Assembly: GCA_940747215.1 (NCBI GenBank)
Contig: CALNWS010000008.1
Coordinates: 1-64,000, forward strand
From: an uncultured Paraburkholderia sp.
GTDB lineage: Bacteria > Pseudomonadota > Gammaproteobacteria > Burkholderiales > Burkholderiaceae
Length of the DNA: 64,000 nucleotides
Direction: 5' to 3'
A program made the translations under genes and the position numbers. Numbering within the stretch: position 1 is the stretch's first letter; the number at the start of each line of letters is the position of its first letter. This document shows, piece by piece, positions 20,743-31,704 of this stretch. A model generated the notes under the pieces. That model saw only the letters and a list, made by a program, of their open reading frames with translations, had not been told where the DNA came from and did no database searches.

Positions 20743-21580
20743 CTAGCCCGACAGCTTTGCCGCTTCGCGTTGCGCGAGTTGCAGGCCGCCGTGCGCCGAA
20801 TCGGCGAGCGGCTCGCACAAACGCGGTTGATGGGCGGCCGGCACGAACTCCCTCAACGGCGCGCCGAGCCAGCCGCACATGGCAACCGGCAGCGTGAGCG
20901 ACGGATCGAGCGCGTCGATCATCTTGCCGACTTCAGCGCCCGCGTCGTGCAGCAATTGCGCGGCAAACGGATGCGTTCGATGCGCGACTGCAATCGGCGC
21001 GAGCTTCGCGTAGGTGGTCTGGTTCGCTTCGCACAGCCAGACAACGAGACTGTCGCGATCGTGCGCGCCGGTGTGGGCGAGCAGCGCCTGCACGAGATCG
21101 TCGATGGGGCGGTGACCGTCGAGCGCTGCTGCGCGTGAACGATGATGCGCAATCCGAGCCAGGCGCCGCTCGCTTCATCGCCCGACGGGAAACCGTAGCC
21201 GCTAACCGCTCGCGACTCGCCGGCGTTGTCCAGCACCGCGGCCACGCTGCCGGTGCCGAGCGCGACGATCACGCCGGGCTTCCCACCATGCGCGCCGAGC
21301 AAAGTCGTATAAGCGTCGCTTTCGATGGCAAGGCCCGCGACCGCCGGCGCTTTCGCCTAAAATGCGCTCAGCTAGTGGCGATTGTTCACGCCAGCGAGAC
21401 CACAGCCGAGCACGCAGCGCGACCAGTCGAGCGTCATGCCGGCGCGTTCGAAGACGGAACGGCAACCAGCCTCGATGGATTGCCCACGCACGCTCGACGC
21501 CTGCGCGATTTCACAACCTTGAGCATCGCCGAGCACGACGCGCGTGCCGTCGCCGTCGACGCCAATTAGAAAGAGATCAG
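20743..21580 (-). pseudogene. BadF/BadG-type sugar kinase (N-acetylglucosamine kinase-like), broken
   Basis: A BadF/BadG/BcrA/BcrD ATPase-family kinase. The first phosphate loop reads LIGVDGDGTRVVLGDAQG, shorter than usual, with no in-frame start upstream. A TAG follows LAGVNNRH and another stop precedes AKAPAVAGLAIESD. The second ATP motif is VIVALGTGSVAAVL, followed by GYGFPSGDEASGAWLG. A frameshift after IIVHAQQ precedes LLAHTGAHDRDSLVVWL. The C-terminus LAQREAAKLSG ends at 20743. Identity to family is good; the substrate is inferred. Confidence 0.78.
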
Positions 21581-21725
21581 TAGTCGTTGAGCGAACAAAT
21601 TCAGGTGGTGAATACGCATAGCGTGGCAGGTCCGTTTCAATCCGGCAATTGGCCGAACGGCTAGCTTGCGGCGTACATGCGTTCCGCTATGCTGGCGAGC
21701 GACATGACAACACAGGAGCGCGACA

Positions 21726-22322
21726 GTGATACAGCGATGCAACTGGGCTTCGAGCGAAGCGCTCGCACAGTATCACGACGACGAATGGGACGTGCCTTCG
21801 CGCGACGATCGTCACCTTTTCGAAATGCTCGTCCTCGAGGGTGCGCAGGCGGGATTGTCGTGGTCGACGCTTCTCAACAAGCGGACCGGTTACCGCCGAG
21901 CCTTTGCCGACTTCGACTTCGACAAGGTGGCGCGCTCCACTCCGAAGCACGTCTACACGCTCGTGACGGACGAAAGCATCGTGCGCCATCGCGGCAAAAT
22001 CGAATCCGTTATCACAAACGCGCGCGCCGTGCAGCAGATTCAGGCGGAGCATGGATCGCTTGCCAACTTCGTGTGGTCTTTCGTCGACCAGACACCCATT
22101 CAGAATGACTGGGAATCGTACACGCAGGCGCCCGCGTCTACCGAAATTTCCGACGCGCTCAGTAAAGAATTGAAGCGCTACGGCTGCAAATTCGTCGGCA
22201 CAACGATCTGCTATGCGTTCATGCAGGCCGTCGGCATGGTGAATGACCACGAAGCGAGTTGCATGTGCCGCGCGCGTTGCGCGGCGCTCGGCAAGAAGGG
22301 AAAGAAGCGCAACGTCGGGTAA
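21726..22322 (+). CDS. tag: DNA-3-methyladenine glycosylase I, intact
   Basis: Tag removes 3-methyladenine from alkylated DNA. The start is GTG at 21726 with AGGAG upstream (21714). The protein begins with the family motif QRCNWASSEALAQYHDDEWD and continues LFEMLVLEGAQAGLSWSTLL. The catalytic region is followed by FVGTTICYAFMQAVGMVNDH and CMCR. The zinc-binding Cys of the N-terminal motif, the early His (QYHDDEW) and the late His and Cys (NDHEASC) are present. 198 residues, normal length, no interruption; one of few intact genes in this stretch. Confidence 0.9.
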   Translation: MIQRCNWASSEALAQYHDDEWDVPSRDDRHLFEMLVLEGAQAGLSWSTLLNKRTGYRRAFADFDFDKVARSTPKHVYTLVTDESIVRHRGKIESVITNARAVQQIQAEHGSLANFVWSFVDQTPIQNDWESYTQAPASTEISDALSKELKRYGCKFVGTTICYAFMQAVGMVNDHEASCMCRARCAALGKKGKKRNVG

Positions 22323-22586
22323 CGCGCGTCGTCAGGAAGGTTAGATGGAAATGCCTAGGTTCATCAGGTAAAGCCCTGCTGAGTTTTCGGATGGTTCGGC
22401 CGTTATAGGTGCGCTGCAGTCTCGTCGCCGCAGCAGTGGAGCGGCAACGGTGCCAATGGCGGGAATTGAAGCCAATACAGCGCGCTAGTCGGAGATTCGT
22501 TATCCAGCGCGCGGCGGATACTTCAGTCATGCAGTCCAGTCACGCTAACAACGAATAGCCGCTGCGGAATACGTAGGAGACCAACC

Positions 22587-23016
22587 ATGAAAACAACGAG
22601 CTTTCTGACGCATCAGAACATTTTCGACCAAGCTGTCGGCCATCTGCTCGATCAGCAACGCGCGGCGCTTCTGCCGCGTGGCGGCGGAGCGTACCGCAGT
22701 TATTGTGGCGGCTGCCCGATCGGAAACTTCATCAAACCGCGCCGACTACATGACGGCGATGGAAGGCGGGCCGGTGCGCTACATCGGCAAGAGCTCGACC
22801 GAAGTGCCGGCTTATATGGATGTGGGTGTGGCGGCTTTGAAGAAAGCGCTTTTGCGTGCACGCATCAACGTGTATGACGCGACGACCGTCAATCTGCTGA
22901 GTTGCCTGCAGAATGTACACGACGTGTTCGGTACGTGGGAATGGCACGAGCGCTTGAGCTCGATTGCCCATCAATTCGGCTTGTCCACCGAGCGGCTCAA
23001 GAAGACTGCGGCTTAA
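22587..23016 (+). pseudogene. Conserved hypothetical protein, single frameshift
   Basis: Not a family I can name. The start at 22587 (MKTTSFLTHQNIFDQAVGHL) has AGGAG upstream. The first part ends in a Cys-rich YRSYCGGCPIGNFIK. A frameshift near 22735 then moves to ADYMTAMEGGPVRYIGKSS and VYDATTVNLLSCLQN, then HDVFGTWEWHERLSS, ending LKKTAA at 23016. The joined product would be about 142 residues, soluble, with no signal peptide. Confidence 0.65.
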
Positions 23017-23198
23017 ATAAGGCTGAGTGGGCTCCAGCGCGCGGACGGCTTCCAGCGCTGCGCGCTTTCGCCGCTATTTCACGCGGCAAGGCAGCCGCCA
23101 TCAATCACACTACCTCACTCAATATTCGCGAAACGCGAATTCCGTCACGGTCGCTGCGCCGACTTCCGCACTACTACGTCAATCCGGCCCACAAAAAC

Positions 23199-23240
23199 AA
23201 AACGGCGATGTGGCTTCTTTCGAAGCTCACACCGCCGTTT
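23199..23240. terminator. Bidirectional terminator between the hypothetical gene and rpsU
   Basis: A long imperfect inverted repeat: aaaacggcgatgtggcttc against gaagctcacaccgccgttt, loop tttc, with A and T runs at its ends. It lies just downstream of rpsU on the minus strand. Confidence 0.75.
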
Positions 23241-23265
23241 CGGCCGCCGTGCGGAAAAAACGTGC

Positions 23266-23478
23266 TTAGTGCAGTTTCTTCGGCAGCATCTGGCTGCACA
23301 GGCGCTTGTGCAGACGCTTCACAGCAGCAGCCTTCTTACGCTTACGAGCCGTGGTCGGCTTTTCGTACGATTGGCGCTCACGCAGTTCAGCGATCAGGCC
23401 GTTCTTTTCAATAGCGCGACAAAAGCGGCGAATCGCCACTTCGAACGGCTCGTTTTCTTTCAGAAGAATCGTCGTCAT
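23266..23478 (-). CDS. rpsU: 30S ribosomal protein S21, intact
   Basis: S21 (70 residues) belongs to the small ribosomal subunit near the 3' end of 16S rRNA. The sequence [20 protein letters not shown], then [20 protein letters not shown] and the basic tail [20 protein letters not shown] match the family over the whole length. It stands alone here, with a terminator downstream and a candidate promoter about 300 bases upstream. Confidence 0.95.
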   Translation of the reverse strand: MTTILLKENEPFEVAIRRFCRAIEKNGLIAELRERQSYEKPTTARKRKKAAAVKRLHKRLCSQMLPKKLH

Positions 23479-23836
23479 GTAATTCCTAACTCAATTACTT
23501 GATAGGGGGTAAATTGCGTGCGGTTTCCGCTTTTGTAAACGTTCACGCGCCGGCCCTCCGGTCGTTTCAAATCATAACAGGCAAACGCGGGATAAACCCG
23601 GCCAAACCACGAATGAAACGAGAAGCAATCGGCCACGGAGGCCGGAAAGGAGAGGTGAGGAGTTCACCGCGCAATGCGGACAGACGTACTGTAAAACCGC
23701 GTCTGCTGCCGTTTCGCCAACCTTTCATCAATGGAAAAATGCTGACAAAACAGGCAAAGATCTCAATTCACCTCCGATCATATCAGGAAACTTTCCATTC
23801 TACCAAGGACTTAGCGTTTGCATCAGGTCTGATCGA
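23479..23836. other. Gene-free region upstream of rpsU
   Basis: About 360 bases without a coding region. It contains the candidate rpsU promoter; the rest would be the rpsU leader. I see no recognised RNA element. Confidence 0.4.
23777..23806 (-). promoter_or_regulatory. Candidate sigma-70 promoter for rpsU
   Basis: On the minus strand TTGGTA (23806-23801) and, after 18 bases, TATGAT (23782-23777) preceded by TG (extended -10). It would leave a leader of nearly 300 bases before rpsU, which is long, so this is tentative. Confidence 0.4.
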
Positions 23837-24764
23837 TCACGCGCTGGCGTCGTCGAGTTCGCGGATATCCGCGCCCGTCAGCATCAGATGGACGGAGGCC
23901 GCTAGGCTTTTCAACTGATCCACCGACGTCGCGCTGGCAATCGGGGCTGTAACAATCGGACGAGCGATCAGCCACGCGAGCGCCACCGTCGTCGCCGTGC
24001 TGCCGTGCCGCTCGGCGACGCGGTCGAGCGCGCCGAGAATTCGCAAACCGTGATCGTCGAAATACTTTTCGACCCGGGTTCCCCGCGCCTTGTTTGCCAG
24101 ATCCGCGCGAGAATGGTATTTGTCGGACAGGAACCCGCTCGCGAGGCTGTAGTGTACACAACGACGCCCAACTGATTCGCCACCGCCACTGGTTCGATAT
24201 CCGTTTCATATTGAGCGCGGTCGTACAGGTTGTGCTCGGGCTGCAACAGCTGATATTCCGGCTGACCATGCTTGCGCGACACCGCGAGCGCCTCTTACAC
24301 GCGCGCGCCACTTATAATAGTTGTTAGACGCGCCGATCACCCGCACCTTGCCCGCCTCGATCAGCTTCTGATGGCACCGAGCGTTTTGGTGAGCGGCGTG
24401 TCGGTGTCGTCGTCGTGTGAAAAATAGACGTCTATGTAATCCGTTTGCAGGCGACGCAGCGAATCTTCCACCGCTGCCTGAATATTTGCCGCCTGCGGCA
24501 GCTTCGAAACCTTGGTCGCGAGCACGATCTTGTCGCGCTTACCACTTTTCCTTAACCGATAATCGTGTCCGATTCACCACCCTGATTACCCGGTACCCAC
24601 GCTGAATAAACATCGGCGGTATCGATAAAGTCGAAGCCGACGTCGACAGACGCGTCGGGAATCGAAAACGAAGTGGCCTCATCTACCGTCCAGCCAAATA
24701 CATTACCGCCGAACATAAGCGGCGCTACCTGTAATTCCGAACGTCCAATGCGGCGTTTCTGCAT
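23837..24764 (-). pseudogene. Aldo/keto reductase, multiply frameshifted
   Basis: An NADPH-dependent aldo/keto reductase. The natural start is ATG at 24764 (MQKRRIGRSELQVAPLMFGG). The catalytic Asp/Tyr region reads VGFDFIDTADVYSAWVPGNQ. A stop after SDTIIG and several frameshifts follow. The middle (YQLLQPEHNLYDRAQYETDI, then VANQLGVVVYT) and the C-terminus (RILGALDRVAERHGSTATTV, then ADIRELDDASA) are in different frames. At least four lesions. Confidence 0.85.
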
Positions 24765-24916
24765 GATTTCTCCAAGGTTTGTCACGATAGAAAAACAGAA
24801 TACGCCGTCTTCCCGTTAGCTGCAGCGCCCCGCCGCGCCCCGCTGCAAGCGGCTTTCACCGAGATAGACGTGCAATTACGCGAGAAAAACGTTTGCTCAC
24901 GTCTGAATAAAGTTCC

Positions 24917-24942
24917 TCAAGTTTTTTTGACCGGGCCGTCAA
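24917..24942 (+). promoter_or_regulatory. Sigma-28 (FliA)-type promoter of fliC
   Basis: TCAAG (24917-24921) and GCCGTCAA (24935-24942), separated by 13 bases, fit the flagellar sigma-28 pattern TCAAG...GCCGATAA. It lies about 90 bases upstream of the fliC start, which has its own GGAG ribosome site. The promoter has outlived the gene. Confidence 0.65.
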
Positions 24943-25030
24943 CCTTTACTGAGGCGGCCAGCAATGAACGAGTGCTTCCGCCGATGCCAACGTGGCGTAA
25001 CGGGCTCAAGGCTTATTTAGGAGATTTTCC

Positions 25031-26062
25031 ATGCTCGGAATCAATATCAACATCAACTCACTGGTTGCACAGCAAAACCTCAATGACTCGCAAAGCGCCC
25101 TTTCGCAAGCCATCACCCGCCTGTCATCGGGAAGCGCATCAACAGCGCAGTTGACGATGCAGCAGGTCTGGCAATCTCGACGCGTATGCAAACGCAGATC
25201 AACGGTCTGTCGCAAGGCGTGTCGAATGCAAACGACGGCGTCTCGCTGATCCAAACCGCATCGAGCGCATTGTCTTCGCTGACTTCCAGCCTGCAACGTA
25301 TCCGCCAGTTGGCTGTGCAAGCTTCGACCGGCACGATGTCGTCGTCGGACCAGGCAGCACTGCAGAAGGAAGTTGCGCAGCAGATTCAGGAAGTGAACCG
25401 TATCGCGTCGCAAACGACGTACAACAGCACGAACATTCTGGACGGCTCGGCAGGTATCGTCGGCTTCCAAGTTGGCGCGAACGTCGGTCAGACGATCAAC
25501 CTCGACCTGAGCAAGAGCATGTCGGCAGCTAACCTCGGCAGCGGCTCGCTGTCGACCGGCCAGTTGACTGGCACGATCACGGGTCTGAACATCGACTAGG
25601 CTGCGGGCGCAGCAGCAACGACGTCGTCCCCGATCACCACGCTGACAATGAAGACCGCAGCATACGATCAGACCAACACGGCTCTCGTCAACGCTGTCAA
25701 GGCGGCAACGACTCAGATCGGCGCGGTCAACGCATCGAACACGACCGTTTCGTCCCTCGACATCAGCACGGTCAGCGGTGCAAACGTCGCGATGGTTTCG
25801 ATCGACAACGCACTGACCCGCCGTCAGCAACCTGCAGGCAAGCCTCGGCGCAGCGCAAAACCGTTTCACGGCAATCGCTACGTCGCAGCAAGCTGAATCG
25901 ACCGACCTGGCTTCGGCACAGTCGCAGATCACCGACGCGAACTTCGCACAGGAAACTGCAAACCTGAGCAAGGCGCAAGTTCTGCAACAAGCTGGTATCT
26001 CGGTGCTGGCTCAGGCAAACTCGCAGCCGCAGCAAGTTCTGAAGCTTCTCCAGCATAGCTGA
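25031..26062 (+). pseudogene. fliC: Flagellin FliC, multiply broken
   Basis: Flagellin is the filament subunit. It starts MLGINININSLVAQQNLNDS and loses one C in the SGKRINSAVDDA motif (25128-25150). The D0/D1 helices continue in the next frame (TQINGLSQGVSNANDGVSLI, SLTSSLQRIRQLAVQASTG). At 25597 CAG has become TAG (GLNID then stop). Near 25815 an extra C shifts the frame again before NLQASLGAAQNRFTAIA. The C-terminal D0 helix is DLASAQSQITDANFAQETAN and VLQQAGISVLAQANSQPQQV. All conserved parts remain visible. Confidence 0.94.
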
Positions 26063-26074
26063 AGCTGTTTGAAC

Positions 26075-26102
26075 GAACACCGCACCCCGTTGCGCGGTGT
26101 TC
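26075..26102 (+). terminator. Hairpin after fliC
   Basis: Inverted repeat gaacaccgc (26075-26083) and gcggtgttc (26094-26102) directly after the fliC stop. There is no strong T-run, so it may be a terminator or an mRNA 3' stabiliser. Confidence 0.45.
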
Positions 26103-26209
26103 GCGTTGTAGTAGCACCTATCGTGCTGGATGGAAGGTCTGGAAGGTTCGCTTTTCATTCAGCACGTTTATTACGCTCTTCCGAATTTCACAGACGCACG
26201 GAGCAATGC

Positions 26210-27479
26210 GATGTCAACGGTTACGTCTTCTTCCGCATCGAGCGCAGCAACGGCCTCAGTCACTGCCGACAAGACAGCCCTGCAGCAAGCAATGCAGTCG
26301 GTTATCAGCGGCGCGACAAGCTCGTCGATGGATGTCAATTCGCTCGTGACTGCGCTGGTGCTGGTGAATACAAAAACCGCTGGTCAGGTTGCGACGCTCG
26401 CCAACCAGCAAAGCTTGGACACCACCCAGATTTCAGCTTACGGCGCGCTGTCCGCTGCATTGAGCAGATTGCAGGCCGCATTCGGCACACTGTCGAACGG
26501 CACCCTCAAGTCCACTTTCACCGCCACGATGACGGGCGGCACGGACATCACGGCCAAGGCCACCACTGGCGCTGTGGCAGGCAGCTATGGCGTGACGGTT
26601 TCGCAGATCGCGCAATCGCAGGCGATTTCGTCCTCCAAGTTCGACGCGAATCAGAACCTCGGCAGCGGCACGCTCGCTGTCCATTACTTTTGGCACCAAC
26701 AGGCGTTCAACGTCACGATCGGCGACAGCAACTCACGATCGGCGACAGCAACAATACGTTGTCGGGCATCGCTGCAGCCATCAATAACGCGACCGGCAAC
26801 CCGGGCGTAACGGCCACCGTCGTGAACGGTTCGGATGGCGCCCACCTCGTGCTCGCCTCCAGTCACTGACGATCGCGCCGGACACGACCACGCAGGCCGC
26901 CACGATCACGAACTTCGTCTCGCTGTACAATACGCTCGTGAGCACAATGAGCACGCGCTCACGCAGTTCAACGCGAGCTCCACGACGCAAGGTCCGCTGC
27001 TCGGCAATTCGACGCTGAACACAATCAAGAACACGCTGGCCTCGATCGTCGCCGGCGGCGTGAAGAACGGCAGCTCGTCGCTCAACCTCGGTTCGATCGG
27101 CATTTCGCTGCAAGCCGACGGCACGATGATGTCGGTCGACAGCACGGCGCTCACGAACGCGCTGCAGAACACTCGACCACGGTCGCGTCGCATCTTCAAT
27201 GCGACGAACGGCATCGGCGAGCAGCTCAACGCCAGCATCACGAATTTCACGCAGACGGGTGGCATGATCGACGTGCGGACCACCGCGCTGAACAGCGATC
27301 TGACAGGTATCTCGACGCAGCAGACAAATCTAAACGATTACATCAGCCAGTTGACGAGCCAATATGCCGCGCAGTTTACCGCGCTCAACACGCTGATGGC
27401 GACGACGAACAATTCGGCTTACCTGATGCAGCTCTTCGGCGGCACGAACAGCGCCGGTGCGCTGGCAACGAACAAGTAA
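26210..27479 (+). pseudogene. fliD: Flagellar filament cap FliD, broken and internally deleted
   Basis: FliD caps the growing filament. The N-terminus is MSTVTSSSASSAATASVTAD and the D0-D1 region reads SMDVNSLVTALVLVNTKTAG. A 20-bp tandem duplication at 26713-26752 shifts the frame; beyond it NTLSGIAAAINNATGNPGVT is followed by another stop after LVLASS. LTIAPDTTTQAATITNFVSL continues in the next frame, then LGSIGISLQADGTMMSVD. The C-terminus ends NSAYLMQLFGGTNSAG and TAA at 27479. The total is shorter than a usual FliD, indicating an additional internal loss. Confidence 0.92.
26713..26752. repeat. 20-bp perfect tandem duplication in fliD
   Basis: The 20-mer tcacgatcggcgacagcaac occurs at 26713-26732 and again at 26733-26752 with no spacer. 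Removing one copy restores NVTIGDSNNTLSG. Confidence 0.92.
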
Positions 27480-27488
27480 CGTGGGAGA

Positions 27489-27769
27489 ATGCACGTGCAA
27501 CAGAACGCAGTCGTCGAACAGGTACTGGCGCTCACGCGCGAGATGGAACACGCGGTGTCGCTTGCGGACTGGCCGGAGGCTGCGCGCCTTGCCGAGATCC
27601 GCTCGCCGCTCATCATGTCGCTCAATGCGGAGCAGGTTCATGCGTCAAGCGACGCGGCGCTGCGCGCCAACTCGCAGGTCAGCCAGACGGAACTGGAAGC
27701 CGAAAATACAACGCGGTCATGAAGCGTAAGAGTTCCGTCGGCCTGTATCACAAGACGGCGTTGCTGTAA
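27489..27769 (+). pseudogene. fliT: Flagellar export chaperone FliT, frameshifted at the end
   Basis: FliT is the FliD chaperone and FlhDC antagonist. It starts MHVQQNAVVEQVLALTREME ten bases behind fliD. The helical body continues ADWPEAARLAEIRSPLIMS. Near 27705, after TELEAE, a deletion shifts the frame; the correct tail reads YNAVMKRKSSVGLYHKTALL with TAA at 27769. The short length and gene order fit FliT. Confidence 0.82.
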
Positions 27770-27848
27770 GCGCCACGGGCGCTACGGTTTCGCCCACACG
27801 AACGAACAACAACAAGCGCGCCGCAGTCGGGTGCGCCGTTTCACTGGT

Positions 27849-27873
27849 GCCCGCCTCGCGCGGGCTCTTTTTT
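27849..27873 (+). terminator. Intrinsic terminator of the fliC-fliD-fliT region
   Basis: Stem gcccgc (27849-27854) and gcgggc (27860-27865) followed by tcTTTTTT. About 80 bases after fliT. Confidence 0.7.
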
Positions 27874-28038
27874 GCGCGGATTTTTTGCCTGAATTCCTGC
27901 GCTGGTTTGGACTAGGCATGCCGTCGGCCGACACCTGCGCTATCAGGCGAATTGACCGCCGTTTTGCCATCACTTCTACCCTTAACCGGACGAATTTCGA
28001 CTCGATAATCCAACGTACAGCTTCTACGTGCGAGCATC

Positions 28039-30421
28039 ATGTCCATCCAATTCGAATTCCGGGCTCCCGAGCCTCAGACGCCTGAGCAACAACTCGCTCA
28101 GGATATTTCGCTCGTCATGCAGGCGGCGATCGAGCAATACCATGCTGGCGAAATAGCCGATGCCGAAACGCTCTTCGTGGCCATCCTCGAATCGATGCCG
28201 CACCATCCGGACGCCAACTACAACCTTGGCGTGATCAAGGTTCAGAACAGCCGCGCCGTCGAAGCGATCACGCATTTCGAGGTGGCGCTCGGCAGCATAC
28301 CGAACAACGGCCAGTACTGGGTCGCCTACATCAACGCGCTGTTCGAAATCGACCAGATCGCAGCAGGCTGGACTGCAGTCGAAATCGCCCAGCAACAGGG
28401 CGTGCGCGGGCCCGCGCACGACGGTCTGATCCCCCACAGCTCGCGGAATCCTCAGACACGCCTGCGAACGACGCCTGTCGCGCCCGCGAACGCTGCGCAG
28501 GAGATCAATCTCATCGTCGGCGAGGTGGCCCAGCCCGCCGAACCCGCACCGGACAAGGCAGCGACACTGCCGAAATCGATCAAATACCGGCAGCCCACAC
28601 CCAGCGAAATCAACAAGCATTCGTCGCTCGTGCAGAAGGGCCAACTTGGCGAAGCCCTTGCTTACGCGCGCAGGCTGGTCAAAAACTACCCGCAAAGCGG
28701 CGACTGCTGGCGTTCCCTCACGATTTCGCTGCACAAGGACGGCCAGTTTCAAGAAGTGATCAAGACGGCGAAGACCGCGATTGAATACAATCCCAGCGAC
28801 ACCATCTGCCGCCTTCTGCTCGCCGACACGCTGTGCTACATCGGTGCGCTGACCGAAGCGGAAGTTCAGTGCCGCGAACTGGTGGCGCTCGTACTTGATC
28901 ACGCTGAAGCGCATCGCGTTCTCGCCGTTACGCTCGGCAGCCTCGGACGGCGCGCGGAAGCACTCGCGTCGCTCTTACGTTCGAGCGAACTCGCGCCGCG
29001 AGCGGCGGCCGTGCACAGTTCGCTGGGCACGCTGTACCTCGGCATGGGCGCCATGGTTCAGGCGGAAAAGTCGCTGCGTATCTCGCCCGACATCGACCCG
29101 ACGGACGCGAACAAGCGCAGCAACCTGCTCTTCTGTCTCGCACACAGCCGGACGATCGACAAAGCCACGCTCATCAAGGAACACCGCGCATTCGGCGAGT
29201 TGCACGATGTGTCCGCCCCTGCGGGTGGCCGGCGCTACGGCAACGATCGCAATCCTGAGCGCAAGCTGCGTGTCGGCTTCGTGTCCGGTGACTGTGTAAT
29301 CACGCGGTGGCTTACTACCTGCTGCCGATCCTCACGTATCTGAGCCGCGATCCCGGACTGTCGCTGCACTTCTCACTTCTATTACAACTTCGGCCTCGAA
29401 GACCAAATGACGGAGCAGCTTCGCGCATGCACCGACGTCTGGCATCGAGTCGACAGCATGAGCGATGCGGCGCTGAACAAACGCATCGCAGCAGACGGCA
29501 TCGACGTCCTGATCGTTCTGTCCGGACACACGGCCCACGGCCGGCTTCTCGCCCTCGCACACCGGCCGGCTCCAGTTCAGGCATCGTGGATCGGTTATCT
29601 GGGAACGACTGGCATGCAGGCATTCGACTACACGTGTCGGACGGCCAGGTCACGCCGATCACGGATTTCGCGGATCAGTTCGTCGAAAAGCTCGCGTTGC
29701 TGCCGTCGGCAACGGCGTTCATGTTGCCACCCAACTGTCCGCCGGTCAACGCCCTGCCCGCATTTCACAAGGGTTACGTGACGTATGGCAGCTTCAACCG
29801 AATCAACAAGATCAGTGCCGACGTCATCGCTCTCTGGAGCATGGTGCTGCGTGCGCAGCCGACTTCGCGCATGATGATCGGCGCAATCGAAAACAAGCAT
29901 GACGAAGATACGTACGTGAAATGGTTCGAGGCCGAAGGCATCGACGCTGGACGCATCACGTTCTGCCCGCGTACGACCTTGCCGGTCTACATGCAACAGC
30001 ATCATCAGGTCGACGTCTGTCTCGACACGTTCCCGTACTCAGGCTCCACCACCACGCTTAATGAGCTGTGGATGGGTGTGCCCACGGTGACGTTACCGGG
30101 CACGTCGATGGCGAGCCGCTGCGGCGCCTGCTGGCTCGGTCACGTTTCGCTCGAAGAATACATCGCGCTCGACAAGGAAGAGTTCGTTCGCAAGGCTCTC
30201 GAACTGACGAGCAACCTCGACGCGCTCAACGAATTGCGCATCGGCATGCGCGAGCGCTGCAACGGCTCGGTGCCGTTCCATCCGGAACAGGTGGCCAGTG
30301 GATTGTCGATCCGTTGCGCACGATGTGGCAGCGGTGGTGTGCCAACGAAACGCCGACGGCATTCGGAGCCGTGCTTCCGACCGACTGGTACGCACCGGCT
30401 CTTGTCGAAGAAGCAATCTGA
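28039..30421 (+). pseudogene. TPR plus SPINDLY-type O-GlcNAc transferase-like protein, broken
   Basis: A large protein (about 790 codons) with N-terminal TPR repeats (ADAETLFVAILESMPHHPD with ANYNLGVI; LVKNYPQSGDCWRSLTIS) and a C-terminal SPINDLY/OGT-like glycosyltransferase domain. The latter shows KLRVGFVSGD, VQASWIGYLGTTGMQAFDY, FNRINKISADVIALWSMVL, DVCLDTFPYSGSTTTLNELW and GVPTVTLPG. Frameshifts lie near 29300, 29370, 29635 and 30300. The final frame ends WYAPALVEEAI. Its place after fliC-fliD-fliT suggests flagellin glycosylation; that is inference from context. Confidence 0.83.
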
Positions 30422-30463
30422 ACAATGTCAGGACAACGTCCTTAACAACAGAAGACCCGAATC

Positions 30464-31655
30464 ATGAATGCAAGCCTGCCTGCTGAAGCCATCGCCGCGC
30501 TGACACAGGAAACGATCTACATCACGCAGCCGCACCTGTCACCACTCGAGGACTTCATTCCATATCTTCGGGAAATCTGGGACAGCAAGGTCCTGACGAA
30601 TGGCGGTCCGTTTCACCAGCATCTGGAGAAGGCGCTGGAGGAATATCTCGGGGTCGATCACCTTGCGTTGTTCTCCAACGGCACGCTCGCACTCGTGACG
30701 GCTTTGCAGGCGCTGCGCATTACCGGTGAGGTGATCACGACGCCGTACTCGTTCGTCACCACCGCGCACTCGCTGCTGTGGAACGGCATCAAGCCCGTAT
30801 TCGTCGACGTGGACCCGCACACGCTCAACATGGATCTGGCGAAGATCGAAGCGGCCATCACGCCGCAAACCACGGCGATCCTGCCGGTGCATTACTACGG
30901 TTATCCTTGTGCGATACAGCAGCCATTCAGTGCATTGCCGACAACTACAACCTGAAGGTGATCTACGACGCAGCGCACGCGTTCGCCGTCAAGCAGAAAG
31001 GCCAGAGCGTGCTGCGTCATGGCGACCTCTCGGTGCTGAGCTTCCACGCGACGAAGGTGTTCAACACCTTCCTTCGAAGGCGGCGCAATCATCTGCCCGA
31101 ACGCGAAGACCAAGCAGCACGTGAATCACCTCAAGAACTTCGGTATCGTCGATGAAACGACCGTGGTGGCGCCTGGCATCAACGGCAAGATGAGTAAAAT
31201 CAACGCGGCGTTCGGTTTGCTGCAACTGGATCATATCGACGACGCACTCGCGCGGCGCCGCGAAATCTCCGCACGCTACTGCGAAGAACTCGCGAACGTA
31301 AAGGGCATTCACTGCCTGCCCGCGCGCGATAGCGACATCTCGAACCATGCGTACTTCCCGATTCTAGTGAAGGACGACTATCCGTTGAGCCGCGACGCGT
31401 TGTACGAGAAGTTCCGCGACCACAAAATCATCGTGCGCCGCTACTTCTATCCGCTGATTTCGGATTTCCCGATGTATCGCGGCCAGCCCACCGCGCGGCA
31501 CGCCAACTTGCCGGTTGCCGGCGATGCCGCACAGCGCGTGTTGTGTCTGCCGATTTTCCCGGCCATGACGGATGACCAGTTCGATTGCATCATGAGCATC
31601 ATCGTCTCTGCCTTAAACACAATGGTCACGCGGTTCGATACCGTCGTGACCAATA
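30464..31655 (+). pseudogene. DegT/DnrJ/EryC1/StrS-family sugar aminotransferase, broken
   Basis: A PLP-dependent nucleotide-sugar aminotransferase, probably making the amino sugar for flagellin modification (context inference). It starts MNASLPAEAIAALTQETIYI; the substrate loop is ALFSNGTLALVTALQAL. A frameshift near 30920 precedes YNLKVIYDAAHAFAVK and the PLP lysine in SFHATKVFNTF. A duplication-like shift near 31072 precedes GGAIICPNAKTKQ and LKNFGIVDETTVVAPGINGK. The ancestral stop is no longer visible: the frame stays open past IMSIIVSALNT and runs through the terminator at 31663. Confidence 0.85.
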
Positions 31656-31662
31656 GCCTCAA

Positions 31663-31704
31663 AAACAGAAAGGCCGCGGAGTCGAATCCGCGGCCTTTCT
31701 GTTT
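31663..31704. terminator. Strong intrinsic terminator
   Basis: A perfect 18-bp inverted repeat, aaacagaaaggccgcgga and tccgcggcctttctgttt, with a 6-base loop. It closes the flagellin-modification operon. Confidence 0.9.

Noticed and set aside
27782..27973. Small basic open frame on the minus strand after fliT
   Set aside because: It overlaps the terminator at 27849 and has Arg/Lys-rich composition typical of chance frames.
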